DNA from: Serratia quinivorans
GTDB lineage: Bacteria; Pseudomonadota; Gammaproteobacteria; Enterobacterales; Enterobacteriaceae
Length of the DNA stretch: 64,000 bases
Assembly (NCBI GenBank): GCA_900457075.1
Contig: UGYN01000002.1
Location: forward strand, 3,162,001-3,226,000
Reading direction: 5' to 3'
Shown: positions 24,973 to 34,946 of the stretch, piece after piece
How the letters are laid out: every line of letters begins with the position of its first letter
Position numbering within the stretch: position 1 is the stretch's first letter
Position numbers and translations under genes: made by a program
Notes under the pieces: model-generated
Database searches by the model: none
Told to the model about the DNA's origin: nothing
What the model saw: the letters and a program-made list of their open reading frames with translations, nothing else

Positions 24973-27136
24973 ATGAAAGAATTGAAAATAGCCACCAGCG
25001 CCAGTTTGGTTGCCACCATTGAAACACTGCGCCAGGTCGTCCGCATCGAGCAAACGGACTACACCGACGTGGCCGCGTTAGTGGTGTCGGTTGATGACGT
25101 CAACGCAGGTCACCTGGCGCAGCTCAAAGCGACCGGGTTCGAAATACCGACCTTTGTGGCGGTGGCAGGGGACGAGCATCTCTCCCCGGACTACCTGCCG
25201 TTGATCAGCGGTGTTTTTGCGCTGGAAGGCGCCAGCAAGGCGTTCTATATGGCACAGCTCGAAGCCGCCGCCGATGCCTACGAGCAGGCGCTGCTGCCGC
25301 CGTTTTTCAAGACGCTGAAAACCTATGTGGAAATGGAAAACTCAACCTTTGCCTGCCCGGGCCATCAGGGCGGCGAGTTTTTCCGCAAGCACCCGGCCGG
25401 CCGGAAGTTTTTTGAGTTCTACGGTGAAACGCTTTTTCGTTCCGACATGTGCAACGCCGACGTTAAGCTGGGCGATTTATTGATCCACGAAGGCTCGGCC
25501 AAGGATGCGCAAAAGCATGCGGCACGGGTTTTCAACGCCGATAAAACCTATTTCGTGCTTAATGGTACCTCTGCCGCCAATAAGGTCGTGACCAATGCTT
25601 TGCTGACCCGGGGTGATTTGGTGTTGTTCGATCGTAACAACCACAAGTCCAACCACCACGGTGCACTGATCCAGGCCGGGGCAACGCCGGTCTATCTGGA
25701 AACCGCGCGTAACCCGTTTGGTTTCATCGGCGGCATTGATTCGCGCTGCTTTGATGAGCGTTACCTGCGCGAGCAAATCCGCGAAGTGGCACCTGAAAAG
25801 GCAAATGCGGCACGTCCGTTCCGCCTGGCGATTATTCAGCTCGGTACCTACGACGGCACCATCTATAACGCCCGTCAGGTGATCGACACCATCGGCCACC
25901 TGTGTGACTACATTCTGTTTGACTCTGCCTGGGTGGGGTACGAAGGTTTTATCCCGATGCTGAAAGAGTGCTCGCCGCTGTTGCTGGAGCTTGATGAACT
26001 GGATCCGGGCATCTTTGTCACCCAGTCGGTGCATAAACAACAGGCCGGTTTCTCGCAGACTTCGCAAATCCACAAGAAAGACGACCACATCAAGGGCCAG
26101 AAGCGTCACTGCAACCACAAGCACCTTAACAATGCTTTCATGCTGCACGCCTCTACCAGCCCGTTCTATCCACTGTTTGCCGCGCTGGACGTTAACGCCA
26201 AGATGCATGCCGGGGCTGCCGGTCGCCGCATGTGGCTGGACTGCGTGAAGCTGGGTATCGAGACGCGCAAGCAACTGCTGGAACGCTGCTCGCAGCTCAG
26301 GCCGTTTATTCCGCCGCAGGTGGCGGGTAAAAACTGGCAGGATTACGACACCGATCTGATCGCCAACGACGCGCGTTTCTTCAATTTTGTGCCGGATGAA
26401 AAATGGCACGGTTTTGAAGGTTACGCGCAGGATCAGTACCTGGTCGACCCGTGCAAGCTGCTGCTGACGACGCCGGGTATCGACGCGGCTACCGGCCAGT
26501 ACACCGAGTTTGGCGTACCGGCGACTATTCTGGCCAACTTCCTGCGTGAGAACGGCATAGTGCCGGAGAAATGCGATCTTAACTCGATCCTGTTCCTGCT
26601 GACCCCGGCGGAAAATCCGGCCAAGATGGAACAGTTGGTGGATATGCTGGTGCAGTTCGAACGCTATGTGGAAGAAGACGCGCCGCTGAGCGTGGTGCTG
26701 CCAACGGTGTATCGCAAGAATGAACAGCGCTATCGCGGCTATACCCTTCGCCAATTGTGCCAGGAAATGCATGACCTGTACGTCAGCTTTGACGTCAAAC
26801 AGTTGCAGAAAGAAATGTTCCGCCAGCGTCATTTCCCGCAGGTGATGATGAACCCACAGGATGCCAACGTGGAGTTTATCCGCGACAACGTTGAACTGGT
26901 GCCGATTGGTCAGGCGGAAGGGCGCATTGCGGCGGAGGGCGCGCTGCCTTACCCACCGGGCGTATTGTGCGTGGTGCCGGGGGAAGTGGTGGGGCGGGGC
27001 GGTGCAGCGTTACTTCCTGGCGCTGGAAGAGGGTATCAACCGGCTGCCGGGCTTCTCGCCGGAGCTGCAGGGCGTGTATATCGAGAAAAAGGATCACGGC
27101 TGGAAACGTATCTTCGGTTATATGATCAAGCAATAG
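24973..27136 (+). pseudogene. speC: Ornithine decarboxylase SpeC with a one-base insertion near the 3' end
   Basis: Constitutive biosynthetic ornithine decarboxylase (PLP enzyme, ornithine to putrescine), about 720 residues when reconstructed. The PLP lysine segment TQSVHKQQAGFSQTSQIHK and long stretches are near identical to E. coli SpeC. After VVPGEV (codon at 26986) one extra G at 26988-26989 shifts the frame; removing it restores WGGAVQRYFLALEEG and a stop at 27134-27136. As sequenced, the last roughly 50 residues are replaced and the frame runs on to 27186. Start ATG 24973 matches the family. It is either a real late truncation or a base error in a G-run. Confidence 0.85.
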
Positions 27137-27141
27137 TCTTG

Positions 27142-27166
27142 AGCGGCCCGCAACGGCCGCTTTTAA
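27142..27166 (+). terminator. speC terminator
   Basis: AGCGGCC (27142-27148) pairs with GGCCGCT (27155-27161), followed by TTTTAAA. It lies six bases after the ancestral speC stop, inside the shifted frame, which supports 27136 as the original end. Confidence 0.75.
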
Positions 27167-27240
27167 ATCATCCCGGTCCGGGATGACAAAGCCGAGTGCT
27201 GGCGCTACCTTTAGGTAAAAGTGTCCAGTAGCGGAATAAG

Positions 27241-28353
27241 ATGATGAAAGAAGAGGGTAATCTCGAGTGGGTCGGTAGAGAGAAGCGACGTTCGACGCTA
27301 CGTAATTTTAACTGGTTCTTATTGGTTAATGTGCTGCTGGCGCTTTATCTGCTGTTTCAGCGTGCCCAAGCATGTGGCGAGCACTCTCTGATTTCTTTGT
27401 TGCGTGGCGCACCGGCTATCTGCGGCGTGGTATTGGTGTCTGCTCTGTCTTTTGTTGCGTTGCGTCAGTTGGCCGCCCGAGGTGAACAGGCCGCCTGGCG
27501 TGGCGGGGTGGTTTGTATTTTGTTGTTGGCCCTGTGTTGGTGCGGCGTTTTTCACCATCTGATCGTCAACGACAGTATTAATCTGCTTTACCCGTTAACC
27601 CTCGGCCTGCTGTTTTCTTCTCTGATCGCTTTTTATCTGTCCCCGCGGCTATTTTTCCTGTTCAGCATTCCGGTGCTGCTGGTGGCGATTGCCGAAAATA
27701 TCTTCATCAACAGCGCATTTTCGCTGGTGAACCTGATCTCCTATGCGCTGATGCTGTTTTTGATTTATTCGGCGCGGAGCCGGCTGGAGCAGTGGTTCCA
27801 ACTGGCGATCGAGCGCGAGCTGGAAAATAAGCAGCTGATTGAACGCCTGAGCAAGCTGGCCAACCGCGATCCGCTGACTGGCATTGCCAACCGCCGCTAC
27901 TTCGACAACTACTTTGATGCGGTTCTGTTGCGGGAATCAACCCTGCAGGCGCCGTTTTCCCTGATCCTGCTGGACGTCGATTTTTTCAAAAAATACAACG
28001 ACCACTATGGTCATCAGCAGGGGGATGAGTGCCTGACTCGCTTGGCTACCTGTCTGGAGAGTGCCACCCGGCGTTCGCAGGATCTGGTGGCCCGCTATGG
28101 TGGTGAGGAGTTTATTATTCTGCTGCCAAAATCCGACGCCGACGAAGCCGTGCAGGTGGCGAAGAGGATTGAAGGTTTGCTTGCCGGTCTGGCGATGCCG
28201 CATGCGGCTTCTGAGGTAGCGCAATGGGTGACGGTCAGCCAGGGGGTAGCGCAATGGCAGCCGGGACAGAACCGTGAACAACTGCTGGCAGCAGCCGATC
28301 AGGCTCTGTACCGCGCCAAGGAGCTTGGCCGTAATGGCTACAGTATTGCTTAG
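27241..28353 (+). CDS. Membrane diguanylate cyclase (GGEEF)
   Basis: Makes cyclic di-GMP from two GTP. The N-terminal half (about 20-180) has several hydrophobic segments (FNWFLLVNVLLALYLLF, GVVCILLLALCWCGVF, LLYPLTLGLLFSSLIAFYL and more), giving an inner-membrane sensor domain that I do not assign to a named MASE type. A coiled linker leads to the GGDEF domain with RDPLTGIANRRYF, an RxxD inhibitory site (RSQD) and, five residues on, the active-site GGEEF. It is predicted to be catalytically active and subject to product inhibition. It stands alone between speC and mltC; ATG 27241 or 27244 are both possible. Confidence 0.88.
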   Translation: MMKEEGNLEWVGREKRRSTLRNFNWFLLVNVLLALYLLFQRAQACGEHSLISLLRGAPAICGVVLVSALSFVALRQLAARGEQAAWRGGVVCILLLALCWCGVFHHLIVNDSINLLYPLTLGLLFSSLIAFYLSPRLFFLFSIPVLLVAIAENIFINSAFSLVNLISYALMLFLIYSARSRLEQWFQLAIERELENKQLIERLSKLANRDPLTGIANRRYFDNYFDAVLLRESTLQAPFSLILLDVDFFKKYNDHYGHQQGDECLTRLATCLESATRRSQDLVARYGGEEFIILLPKSDADEAVQVAKRIEGLLAGLAMPHAASEVAQWVTVSQGVAQWQPGQNREQLLAAADQALYRAKELGRNGYSIA

Positions 28354-28363
28354 GGATGCTGGT

Positions 28364-28394
28364 GGTCAGGGCGACGGGAAAGACCGCCCTGACC
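28364..28394. terminator. Hairpin between convergent dgc and mltC
   Basis: GGTCAGGGCG (28364-28373) pairs perfectly with CGCCCTGACC (28385-28394). There is no T-run on either side, so termination is inferred from the position between convergent genes. Confidence 0.5.
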
Positions 28395-28400
28395 GGGTGA

Positions 28401-29477
28401 TTAACGGCGTCGATAGCTCTTCTGCGCGTTGTTCACCTTCACCAGATAGCGGCGCGATTCACTGGCCGGATGCTTGGTAGTCAACGTCTGGTAGACGTCG
28501 CCCGGTTGCATGCCGTTGATGATGCCGACCGCGCGGGTTCTGTCGCTGGAGAACACTCTTAGCACACTGCCCGCCCCGCCGTTATAGGCGGTGATTACCG
28601 CGTAGCGACGCGAGGTTGGGTTCTGGATGCCGCCCAAATAGTTGTTCTGCAAAATGGCCAGATAGGCGGTACCGGTGTCGATGTTGTTCTCCGGATCGAA
28701 CAGGTAACTGCGGCTTGGTTTACCCCATTTGCCACGCATCTGGAACACGTCCTTACCGGCGGTGTGTTGTACCACCTGCATCAGGCCCAACGCATCCGAA
28801 CCGCTCACCGCATAGGGGTTAAAGCTCGATTCGGTCTGCATAATCGCCAGGATCAGCGATTCTTCCACCCCGTACTTCTCGGACGCCTTGCGGACCATCG
28901 GCAGGTATTTATGCGCACGCTTGTCCAGGTGGTTCGGTACCAGTTGAATGGTGACCGAGTAAATCACGTGCAGGCCGGAGGTGCGTTTTTGCAGTTTGGT
29001 CTGCACCAGATAGTCGGCGAAATGCGCCGCACGCCATTCCCAACGGATTGGTGCGCCTTTGTTATCCAGCACCTGGCCGTACAGGAACGGCTCTTTACTG
29101 ATCTGGATATCGTTGACGTCGGAATACAGATCGATAGAACCCGGATCGTCCCCCATCAGCAAGGTGCTGATAATCGCCTGGCGCAGGTGGGCGGCAGGAT
29201 CGGTGGTGGCGATGGTTTCAATGGTGATGGCACCAGAATCAAAGTTGATGTGGCTACGAGTCTGATACTGGTCAGTGTATTTAACGTAATCTTTTGGCCC
29301 GGCGATCAGAACTTCGTTCAGACCCCAGATATTCTCGATGTTGTGGGCGAATTGGCCCATCAGGATCTCAAAGCCGTTGGTGTCTTTGACCAGGGCTTCG
29401 TTGACTTCAGTATTTTTTTTGCCGGAACAGGAAATCAGCAAAGGCGCTATCACTAGCAGAGCTAAAATTTTCTTCAT
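28401..29477 (-). CDS. mltC: Membrane-bound lytic transglycosylase C
   Basis: Outer-membrane lipoprotein that cleaves peptidoglycan glycan strands to 1,6-anhydro products; 358 residues (E. coli 359). Signal peptide [17 protein letters not shown] with the lipobox cysteine at 17, an MltC N-terminal domain, then an SLT domain with the catalytic glutamate in MQTESSFNP and the motifs GLMQV and AYNGG. The start is set by the signal peptide; the frame is open further upstream. It follows yggX and mutY on the same strand. Confidence 0.95.
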   Translation of the reverse strand: MKKILALLVIAPLLISCSGKKNTEVNEALVKDTNGFEILMGQFAHNIENIWGLNEVLIAGPKDYVKYTDQYQTRSHINFDSGAITIETIATTDPAAHLRQAIISTLLMGDDPGSIDLYSDVNDIQISKEPFLYGQVLDNKGAPIRWEWRAAHFADYLVQTKLQKRTSGLHVIYSVTIQLVPNHLDKRAHKYLPMVRKASEKYGVEESLILAIMQTESSFNPYAVSGSDALGLMQVVQHTAGKDVFQMRGKWGKPSRSYLFDPENNIDTGTAYLAILQNNYLGGIQNPTSRRYAVITAYNGGAGSVLRVFSSDRTRAVGIINGMQPGDVYQTLTTKHPASESRRYLVKVNNAQKSYRRR

Positions 29478-29532
29478 CTTAAAGCCGTATACGGGAAGTG
29501 TTGAAGAGGGCCAGCGCCTGGCCCCAACAGCG

Positions 29533-29805
29533 TTATTCGCTTGGTGGCGTATAGCCTTCGATGTGCACGTCGTGCCCTTCAAACAGGAACTTGATCATCT
29601 CTCCTTCCAGCAGTTTGCGGTCATCAACGTTCATCATGTTCAGTTTTTTCTCGTTGATCAGCATGGTTTGTTTTTTCATCCATTCTGCCCAGGCTTCCTT
29701 CGAGATCTCGTTATAGATGCGTTTGCCGACTTCCCCTGGATAAAGCTGGAAATCCTGCCCTTCGGCGTCGCGCTGCAGGAAGGTACAAAAAATGGTTCTG
29801 CTCAT
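29533..29805 (-). CDS. yggX: YggX, Fe(II)-trafficking protein
   Basis: A 90-residue protein of the YggX family linked to protection of iron-sulphur clusters and oxidative stress in enterobacteria. It opens [20 protein letters not shown], with the conserved cysteine at 7, and carries the family core [27 protein letters not shown]. Its start overlaps the mutY stop by four bases (ATGA), so the two are translationally coupled. mltC follows on the same strand. Confidence 0.95.
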   Translation of the reverse strand: MSRTIFCTFLQRDAEGQDFQLYPGEVGKRIYNEISKEAWAEWMKKQTMLINEKKLNMMNVDDRKLLEGEMIKFLFEGHDVHIEGYTPPSE

Positions 29806-30899
29806 GCTAATTCCTCATCAATGGCTCTATCGCCAAATAAACCCTGTTGGCGCGGGGACTGTTTTGCCAACTGTTGTAACAGGCGGTCAACCGGCGCTGC
29901 CAGCCCGACCGATGGCGGCTGCGCCAAGTTATACCAGAGACCGGCTCCCTCATCCATGCTGGCCGCCGCGTCGTTCATTTCCAACCATATCGGCACGATA
30001 TCGAGATGGAAATGACTGAAAGTATGACGAAATGCGGTCAACTGCTGTTGGCGATTGTTGTTCAGACCGCGTTGTTGCAGCCAGAGTTCCATCTCTTCGC
30101 GTTCGCCGAACTGCGGGAAGCAGAACAGGCCGCCCCATAAGCCGACGGCCGGGCGCTGTTCCAGCCAGGCTCGTTCGCCGTGTTGCAGCAATAAAAAGTA
30201 GGCGGTTTTTTCCGGCAGCGTCTGCTTGGGCTTTTTGCCGGGGTATTTCGCCCAACTGTGATGGGCATAGGCGATGCAGCCGAGGTTGAGCGGGCACAGC
30301 TCGCACTTGGGTTTGGAGCGGGTGCAAACCATCGCCCCCAGGTCCATCATCGCCTGATTGAACTGGCCGACGCCCTGCGCCGGGGTGACGTCTTCACTGA
30401 TCTGCCACAGCCGGTTTTCGACCTCTTTTTTGCCCGGCCAGCCTTCGACTGCATAGCAGCGAGCCAACACGCGTTTCACGTTGCCGTCGAGGATCGGGTA
30501 ATGCTGGCCGAGTGCCAATGACAGTACCGCACCGGCCGTTGAGCGGCCAATGCCGGGCAGGGCGTGGATTTCTTCAAAGGTTGTCGGGAACTCGCCGCCG
30601 TGCTGTGCGACAATAGTCTGCGCGGCCTTGTGCAGGTTGCGAGCACGGGCGTAGTAACCCAGGCCGGTCCACAGGTGCAGCACTTCGTCCAGCGGCGCTT
30701 CTGCCAGCGCACGCACGTTGGGAAAACGTGCCATAAAGCGTTCAAAGTAAGGGATCACGGTGGCAACCTGAGTTTGTTGCAACATGACCTCGGAGAGCCA
30801 TACTTTATAGGCGGTTTTATCAAGCTGCCACGGCAGGGTTTTACGGCCGTAACGCTGGTACCAGTCAAGCACCACCTGTGCGAACTGTTGTGCTTGCAT
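29802..30899 (-). CDS. mutY: A/G-specific adenine glycosylase MutY
   Basis: Removes adenine mispaired with 8-oxoguanine; 365 residues. The helix-hairpin-helix [16 protein letters not shown] precedes the catalytic aspartate in [23 protein letters not shown] carries the catalytic glutamate, and the 4Fe-4S ligands are [19 protein letters not shown]-terminal NUDIX-like domain recognises 8-oxoG. Start ATG 30899 (MQAQQF) matches E. coli; ATG 30902 is adjacent. It is divergent from trmB across a 180-base gap. Confidence 0.95.
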   Translation of the reverse strand: MQAQQFAQVVLDWYQRYGRKTLPWQLDKTAYKVWLSEVMLQQTQVATVIPYFERFMARFPNVRALAEAPLDEVLHLWTGLGYYARARNLHKAAQTIVAQHGGEFPTTFEEIHALPGIGRSTAGAVLSLALGQHYPILDGNVKRVLARCYAVEGWPGKKEVENRLWQISEDVTPAQGVGQFNQAMMDLGAMVCTRSKPKCELCPLNLGCIAYAHHSWAKYPGKKPKQTLPEKTAYFLLLQHGERAWLEQRPAVGLWGGLFCFPQFGEREEMELWLQQRGLNNNRQQQLTAFRHTFSHFHLDIVPIWLEMNDAAASMDEGAGLWYNLAQPPSVGLAAPVDRLLQQLAKQSPRQQGLFGDRAIDEELA

Positions 30900-31079
30900 C
30901 ATAAGCAGATTCGATATCCGGCAGAAAATGAAGCGCGATTGCAGCATAGAGTCATGATGCTGTAAACCGGAACTTTCCGACGTCGCACGGCAGGTACACA
31001 AGATGAACACTTGCTAAACCAATGTATCTTTGCATAATGCGCGTTTCCCTAATTGGCAGCCAAACAGACAGAAAGCACT

Positions 31080-31799
31080 ATGATTAATGACGTCATCTCC
31101 CCAGAATTTGATGAGAACGGCCGTGCGATGCGCCGTATCCGCAGTTTTGTTCGCCGCCAGGGGCGGTTGACCAAAGGCCAGCAGCACGCGCTGGACAACT
31201 ATTGGCCGGTGATGGGCGTGGAGTATCAGGCTGAACCTGTCGATATCACCGCACTGTTTGGGCGCGATGCGCCGACCGTGCTGGAGATCGGTTTTGGCAT
31301 GGGCGCCTCGCTGGTGACCATGGCGGGCCATAACCCGCAGCAGAATTTCTTGGGGATTGAAGTACACTCGCCGGGCGTGGGTGCCTGCCTGGCCGACGCT
31401 ACCGAAGCGGAGCTGAGCAACCTGCGCGTGATGTGTCACGATGCGGTTGAGGTGCTGGAGAATATGATCCCGGATGGTTCGCTGGACATGGTGCAGCTGT
31501 TCTTCCCCGATCCGTGGCATAAAGCGCGCCACAACAAACGTCGCATCGTACAGACGCCGTTTGTTGAACTGGTGCGCCGCAAATTGAAAGTCGGCGGCGT
31601 CTTCCATATGGCCACCGACTGGCAGCCTTACGCAGAACATATGTTAGAGGTTATGAACGGGATCTCAGGCTATCGTAATCTTTCCAGCGATAATGATTAC
31701 GTGCCGCGTCCGGATTCACGACCACTGACAAAATTTGAATTACGCGGCCAGCGTCTGGGACATGGCGTTTGGGATTTGATGTTTGAGAGGAAAGAATAA
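31080..31799 (+). CDS. trmB: tRNA (guanine-N7)-methyltransferase
   Basis: Methylates G46 of tRNAs using SAM; 239 residues, the E. coli length. It carries [11 protein letters not shown] (SAM site) and the family signature [18 protein letters not shown]. The start at 31080 ([10 protein letters not shown]) is by homology; a TTG further up is in frame but not supported. The stop overlaps the yggL start by one base. Confidence 0.97.
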   Translation: MINDVISPEFDENGRAMRRIRSFVRRQGRLTKGQQHALDNYWPVMGVEYQAEPVDITALFGRDAPTVLEIGFGMGASLVTMAGHNPQQNFLGIEVHSPGVGACLADATEAELSNLRVMCHDAVEVLENMIPDGSLDMVQLFFPDPWHKARHNKRRIVQTPFVELVRRKLKVGGVFHMATDWQPYAEHMLEVMNGISGYRNLSSDNDYVPRPDSRPLTKFELRGQRLGHGVWDLMFERKE

Positions 31800-32125
31800 T
31801 GGCTAAGAACCGCAGTCGTCGTTTACGTAAAAAGTTACACATTGAAGAGTTTCAGGAGCTGGGTTTCTCCGTAGCATGGCGTTTTGCCGAAGGCACCGCG
31901 GTTGAAGATATCGACAGCACGCTGGACGCTTTCATCGACGAAGTGATCGAGCCGAACGGCATGGCGTTTGACGGCAGTGGCTATCTGCAGTGGGAAGGTT
32001 TGATCTGCCTGCAGACTATCGGTCACTGTACCGACGAACAGCGTGAACTGGTCAAAAAATGGCTGGAAGCGCGCAAGCTGACCGACGTTAAGGTTAGCGA
32101 TCTGTTCGATATCTGGTGGGACTGA
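31799..32125 (+). CDS. yggL: YggL family protein (DUF469)
   Basis: A 108-residue protein of the YggL family, equal in length to E. coli YggL, which has been associated with ribosomes (50S). The basic start [23 protein letters not shown] is followed by an acidic central part (TAVEDIDSTLDAFIDEVIEPNG). It is coupled to trmB by a one-base overlap. A terminator follows. Confidence 0.93.
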   Translation: MAKNRSRRLRKKLHIEEFQELGFSVAWRFAEGTAVEDIDSTLDAFIDEVIEPNGMAFDGSGYLQWEGLICLQTIGHCTDEQRELVKKWLEARKLTDVKVSDLFDIWWD

Positions 32126-32163
32126 TTTTCCCCGCCTGATTTTGCGCTGTATTCATTGATTGT

Positions 32164-32191
32164 AAGGTGCCTTAACGGCACCTTTATTTTG
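32164..32191 (+). terminator. trmB-yggL terminator
   Basis: AAGGTGCC (32164-32171) pairs with GGCACCTT (32177-32184), followed by TATTTT. Confidence 0.8.
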
Positions 32192-32208
32192 TCCGGAGTG
32201 TGACCGCG

Positions 32209-33132
32209 GTGGTAACTACATTGGATAACGCGTTGCTGGAAGAGATCCTGCAACAGGTGCGCCCGCTGATTGGCCAGGGCAAGGTGGCGGACTATATTCC
32301 GGCGCTGGCGGAAGTGGCGTCCGATCGTCTGGCGATCGCCGTTTGCACTGTCGACGGTGAAATGTTCCAGGCCGGTAACGCCACCGAGCGCTTCTCTATT
32401 CAGTCAATCTCCAAGGTGCTGAGCCTGACGCTGGCGCTGACACGCTATCAGGAGCACGAGATCTGGCAGCGGGTCGGCAAAGAGCCTTCCGGTCTGCCGT
32501 TCAACTCGCTGCTGCAGTTGGAGATGGAGCAGGGCAAGCCGCGCAATCCGTTTATCAACCCCGGTGCGCTGGTGGTGTGCGACATGCTGCAAACCCGGCT
32601 CAGTGCCCCCAAACAGCGCATGCTGGAAGTGGTGCGCCAACTGGCCGGAGAAGAAGACCTGGCCTATGATTCGCGGGTCGCCCGTTCCGAGTTTGAACAC
32701 TCCGATCGCAATGCGGCCATCGCCTATCTGATGAAGTCGTTCGGTAACTTTGAAAACGACGTGCTTACCGTGCTGCAAACCTATTTCCACTACTGTGCGT
32801 TGCGGATGAGCTGCCTGGAGCTGGCGCGCAGCTTTGTCTACCTGGCCAATCACGGTCGTGACCTTAGCGGACGCGAAGTGATCAGCCCACTGCAGGCGCG
32901 CCAGATTAATGCGCTGATGATGACCAGCGGCATGTACGACGGCGCGGGGGAATTTGCCTATCGCGTGGGCATGCCGGGCAAGTCCGGTGTCGGCGGCGGT
33001 ATTGTCGCCATCGTCCCCGATGAGCTGTCGATCGCCGTCTGGTCGCCAGAGCTGGATGCCTCCGGTAACTCACTGGCGGGAACTGCGGCGCTGGAACTGT
33101 TGTCTCAACGGATTAGCCGTTCGATTTTTTAA
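32209..33132 (+). CDS. glsB: Glutaminase
   Basis: Hydrolyses glutamine to glutamate and ammonia; 307 residues (E. coli GlsB 308). A beta-lactamase-like serine fold with the catalytic SxxK in [11 protein letters not shown] and the family segments [28 protein letters not shown] and [13 protein letters not shown]. There is no ATG near the start. GTG 32209 is preferred for its ten-base spacing from GGAG; GTG 32200 is in frame but too close. It is followed 30 bases later by yggN on the same strand. Confidence 0.93.
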   Translation: MVTTLDNALLEEILQQVRPLIGQGKVADYIPALAEVASDRLAIAVCTVDGEMFQAGNATERFSIQSISKVLSLTLALTRYQEHEIWQRVGKEPSGLPFNSLLQLEMEQGKPRNPFINPGALVVCDMLQTRLSAPKQRMLEVVRQLAGEEDLAYDSRVARSEFEHSDRNAAIAYLMKSFGNFENDVLTVLQTYFHYCALRMSCLELARSFVYLANHGRDLSGREVISPLQARQINALMMTSGMYDGAGEFAYRVGMPGKSGVGGGIVAIVPDELSIAVWSPELDASGNSLAGTAALELLSQRISRSIF

Positions 33133-33162
33133 TCCCACCACGGAAGGGAGTCAGGAGAAAAT

Positions 33163-33879
33163 ATGTTAAAGAAAACCGGGTTAGCCTTACTGCTGTTGAC
33201 TGCTTCACAGGCCCATGCCGAGTATCAGTGCAGCGTTAAACCCCAGGACGACGTGATTATCAGCCCGCAGAACGTGCAGGTGACAGGAGCCAGCGGCAAC
33301 CTGCAGATTTCAGCGGATGGCGATGTGACCCGCAACGGGCAGGCGTTGACCCTGACTGACAGCCAGCGCCAGAAGGCCTTCAGCTACCAGAGCGCATTGC
33401 GTAAGGAACTGCCGTGGATCGACAACGGCGCGCAGCAACATCTGGAAAAAGCGCGTGTAGCGTTGGATAAGGTGATCGTCAAGGAATTAGGCAGCGACAG
33501 CAACGTGCGCAACCGCCTGACTACGCTCAATGGCCAGCTCAAACAGCAGATGAACCGCATCATCGAACACCGCAGCGACGGCCTGACCTTCCACCACAAG
33601 GCGATTGATCAGGTTGAGCAGGATGGCCGTAATCTGGTGCAGCAGAGCATGGGCGGCGTGTTGCAGGACAGCCTGAACGAGATGGGCGTCAAGCAGGCGG
33701 CCAACAGCGGCGGCAATCCGTTGCAGGCGATCATGGGCAATCTGGGTGGCTTGCAAAAAGCGATTCAGAACGAATGGAACAACCAGGAGCAGGACTTCCA
33801 GAACTTCGGCCACGACGTGTGTAATCGCGTTACCGGCCTGGAAACTCAGCGCAAAGACCTGCTTAATGCTTTGAAGTAA
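33163..33879 (+). CDS. yggN: YggN family periplasmic protein (DUF2884)
   Basis: A 238-residue exported protein with signal peptide MLKKTGLALLLLTASQAHA, cleaved after about residue 19. The mature part begins with a cysteine-containing beta-rich segment (EYQCSVKPQDDVIISPQN) followed by long helices (QQHLEKARVALDKVIVKEL). The function is unknown; the family is conserved beside glsB and hemW in enterobacteria. ATG 33163 follows AGGAG. Confidence 0.9.
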   Translation: MLKKTGLALLLLTASQAHAEYQCSVKPQDDVIISPQNVQVTGASGNLQISADGDVTRNGQALTLTDSQRQKAFSYQSALRKELPWIDNGAQQHLEKARVALDKVIVKELGSDSNVRNRLTTLNGQLKQQMNRIIEHRSDGLTFHHKAIDQVEQDGRNLVQQSMGGVLQDSLNEMGVKQAANSGGNPLQAIMGNLGGLQKAIQNEWNNQEQDFQNFGHDVCNRVTGLETQRKDLLNALK

Positions 33880-33975
33880 CACGGAATGATGTCTGGAAGT
33901 GTGTTTTTTGACCTTTTAACCACTATCTGACAGACTGGCTAAACTATAATCAATGGCCAAAAGGATTTTGCATTG

Positions 33976-34218
33976 ATGCCAGTAATATTTCGTTATAAAG
34001 GCTATAAGTTCTTTTTTTATTCGAATGAAGGCGAGCCGTTAGAACCGGCTCATATTCATGTCAGAGATGCGGTGGCAGAAGCCAAATTCTGGCTAACGCC
34101 TGAAGTGCAGTTAGCCCGAAATGATGGGTTTAATATCAGAGTGTTAAAAGAGTTAACCGGAACCGTTGAAGTTCATAAGAGGTTATTTTTGGAGGCCTGG
34201 AATGAGTATTTCAGCTAA
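33976..34218 (+). CDS. DUF4160 domain protein, possible toxin partner
   Basis: An 80-residue protein opening MPVIFRYKGYKFFFYSNEGEP, followed by AHIHVRD and KFWLTPEVQLARNDGF, the DUF4160 signature. DUF4160 and DUF2442 genes are very often adjacent and have been proposed as toxin-antitoxin-like pairs; activity is not established. The start is ATG 33976. It overlaps the next gene by 17 bases. It sits in an accessory insertion between the backbone genes yggN and hemW. Confidence 0.85.
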   Translation: MPVIFRYKGYKFFFYSNEGEPLEPAHIHVRDAVAEAKFWLTPEVQLARNDGFNIRVLKELTGTVEVHKRLFLEAWNEYFS

Positions 34219-34450
34219 GAACGTAAGCTTTGATGAGACTACGATGTGGGTTGAATTGAGCGACGCCAGAATTATCGGTGTGCCACTCGCATGGTTCCCC
34301 CGGTTGCTCAAAGCTACGGACGAAGAGCGTGCCCGTTATGAGCTGAGTGCCCGTGGTATCCATTGGGAGGCGTTGGATGAAGATATTTCCGTTGAAGGTT
34401 TGCTAAAGGGACGGGGTGATATCACCCATCGTCCCCATCATGCCGCCTGA
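34202..34450 (+). CDS. DUF2442 domain protein, partner of the DUF4160 gene
   Basis: An 82-residue protein with the DUF2442 pattern: an N-terminal beta hairpin (VSFDETTMWVELSDARIIGVPLAWFPRL) and the ending GIHWEALDEDISVEGLL. Start ATG 34202 follows GGAGG and overlaps the end of the DUF4160 gene. Proteins of this type are candidates for DNA-binding antitoxins or partners. Its function in this organism is inferred only from the pairing. Confidence 0.85.
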   Translation: MSISAKNVSFDETTMWVELSDARIIGVPLAWFPRLLKATDEERARYELSARGIHWEALDEDISVEGLLKGRGDITHRPHHAA

Positions 34451-34475
34451 TTCATGGGTGTTTACGGAGAACGCT

Positions 34476-34911
34476 ATGAGCCATACTCGCTACGAAACTG
34501 ATGTTGTCGCCTGGGCAAATGAACAGGCTGCTCTTTTGCGCTCCGGAAAATTGTCTGAGATCGATGTTGAAAAGATCGCCGAGGAGATTGAGGACGTGGG
34601 AAAGAGCGAGCAAAGGGAACTTGCAAGCCGAATGACGGTGCTGATAGCACACCTGCTGAAATGGAAGTATCAGCCGGCGCGTCGTGGCACCAGTTGGGAA
34701 AGAACGATTAAGGCGCAGCGTAAAGAGGTGCTTTATAGCCTGAAAGAGTCGCCCAGTTTTAAAAAGCAAACTCGGCGATGCAGACTGGCTGGATGTGGTT
34801 TGGTCCAAGGCGATAGCGCTGGCGACGACGGAAACCGGGTTGGACGTTTATCCGGAAAACGGGATTTGGGATATTCAGCAGGTGCTTTCCCACGAGTTCT
34901 ATCCAGATTGA
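34476..34911 (+). pseudogene. DUF29 protein, broken by a one-base insertion
   Basis: The N-terminal 98 residues (SHTRYETDVVAWANEQAALLR, then EIDVEKIAEEIEDVGKSE) match DUF29. An extra A in the run at 34768-34770 shifts the frame. In the next frame the family ending continues (GDADWLDVVWSKAIALA, then YPENGIWDIQQVLSHEFYPD) to a TGA at 34909-34911. Removing one A would restore a protein of about 144 residues. As sequenced it is truncated or fused to unrelated sequence. It forms a cassette with the two upstream genes. Confidence 0.85.
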
Positions 34912-34916
34912 AACCA

Positions 34917-34945
34917 AAAAAAGCGCTGATAATTCAGCGCTTTTT
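34917..34945. terminator. Bidirectional terminator between the DUF29 gene and hemW
   Basis: AAAAAGCGCTGA pairs with TCAGCGCTTTTT around TAAT; the A-run and T-run on the two sides serve both convergent genes. Confidence 0.85.
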
Positions 34946-34946
34946 G

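Noticed and set aside
25477-26832. 451-codon open frame on the minus strand opposite speC
   Set aside because: It mirrors a highly conserved plus-strand gene in GC-rich codons and has no ribosome site or recognisable domain.
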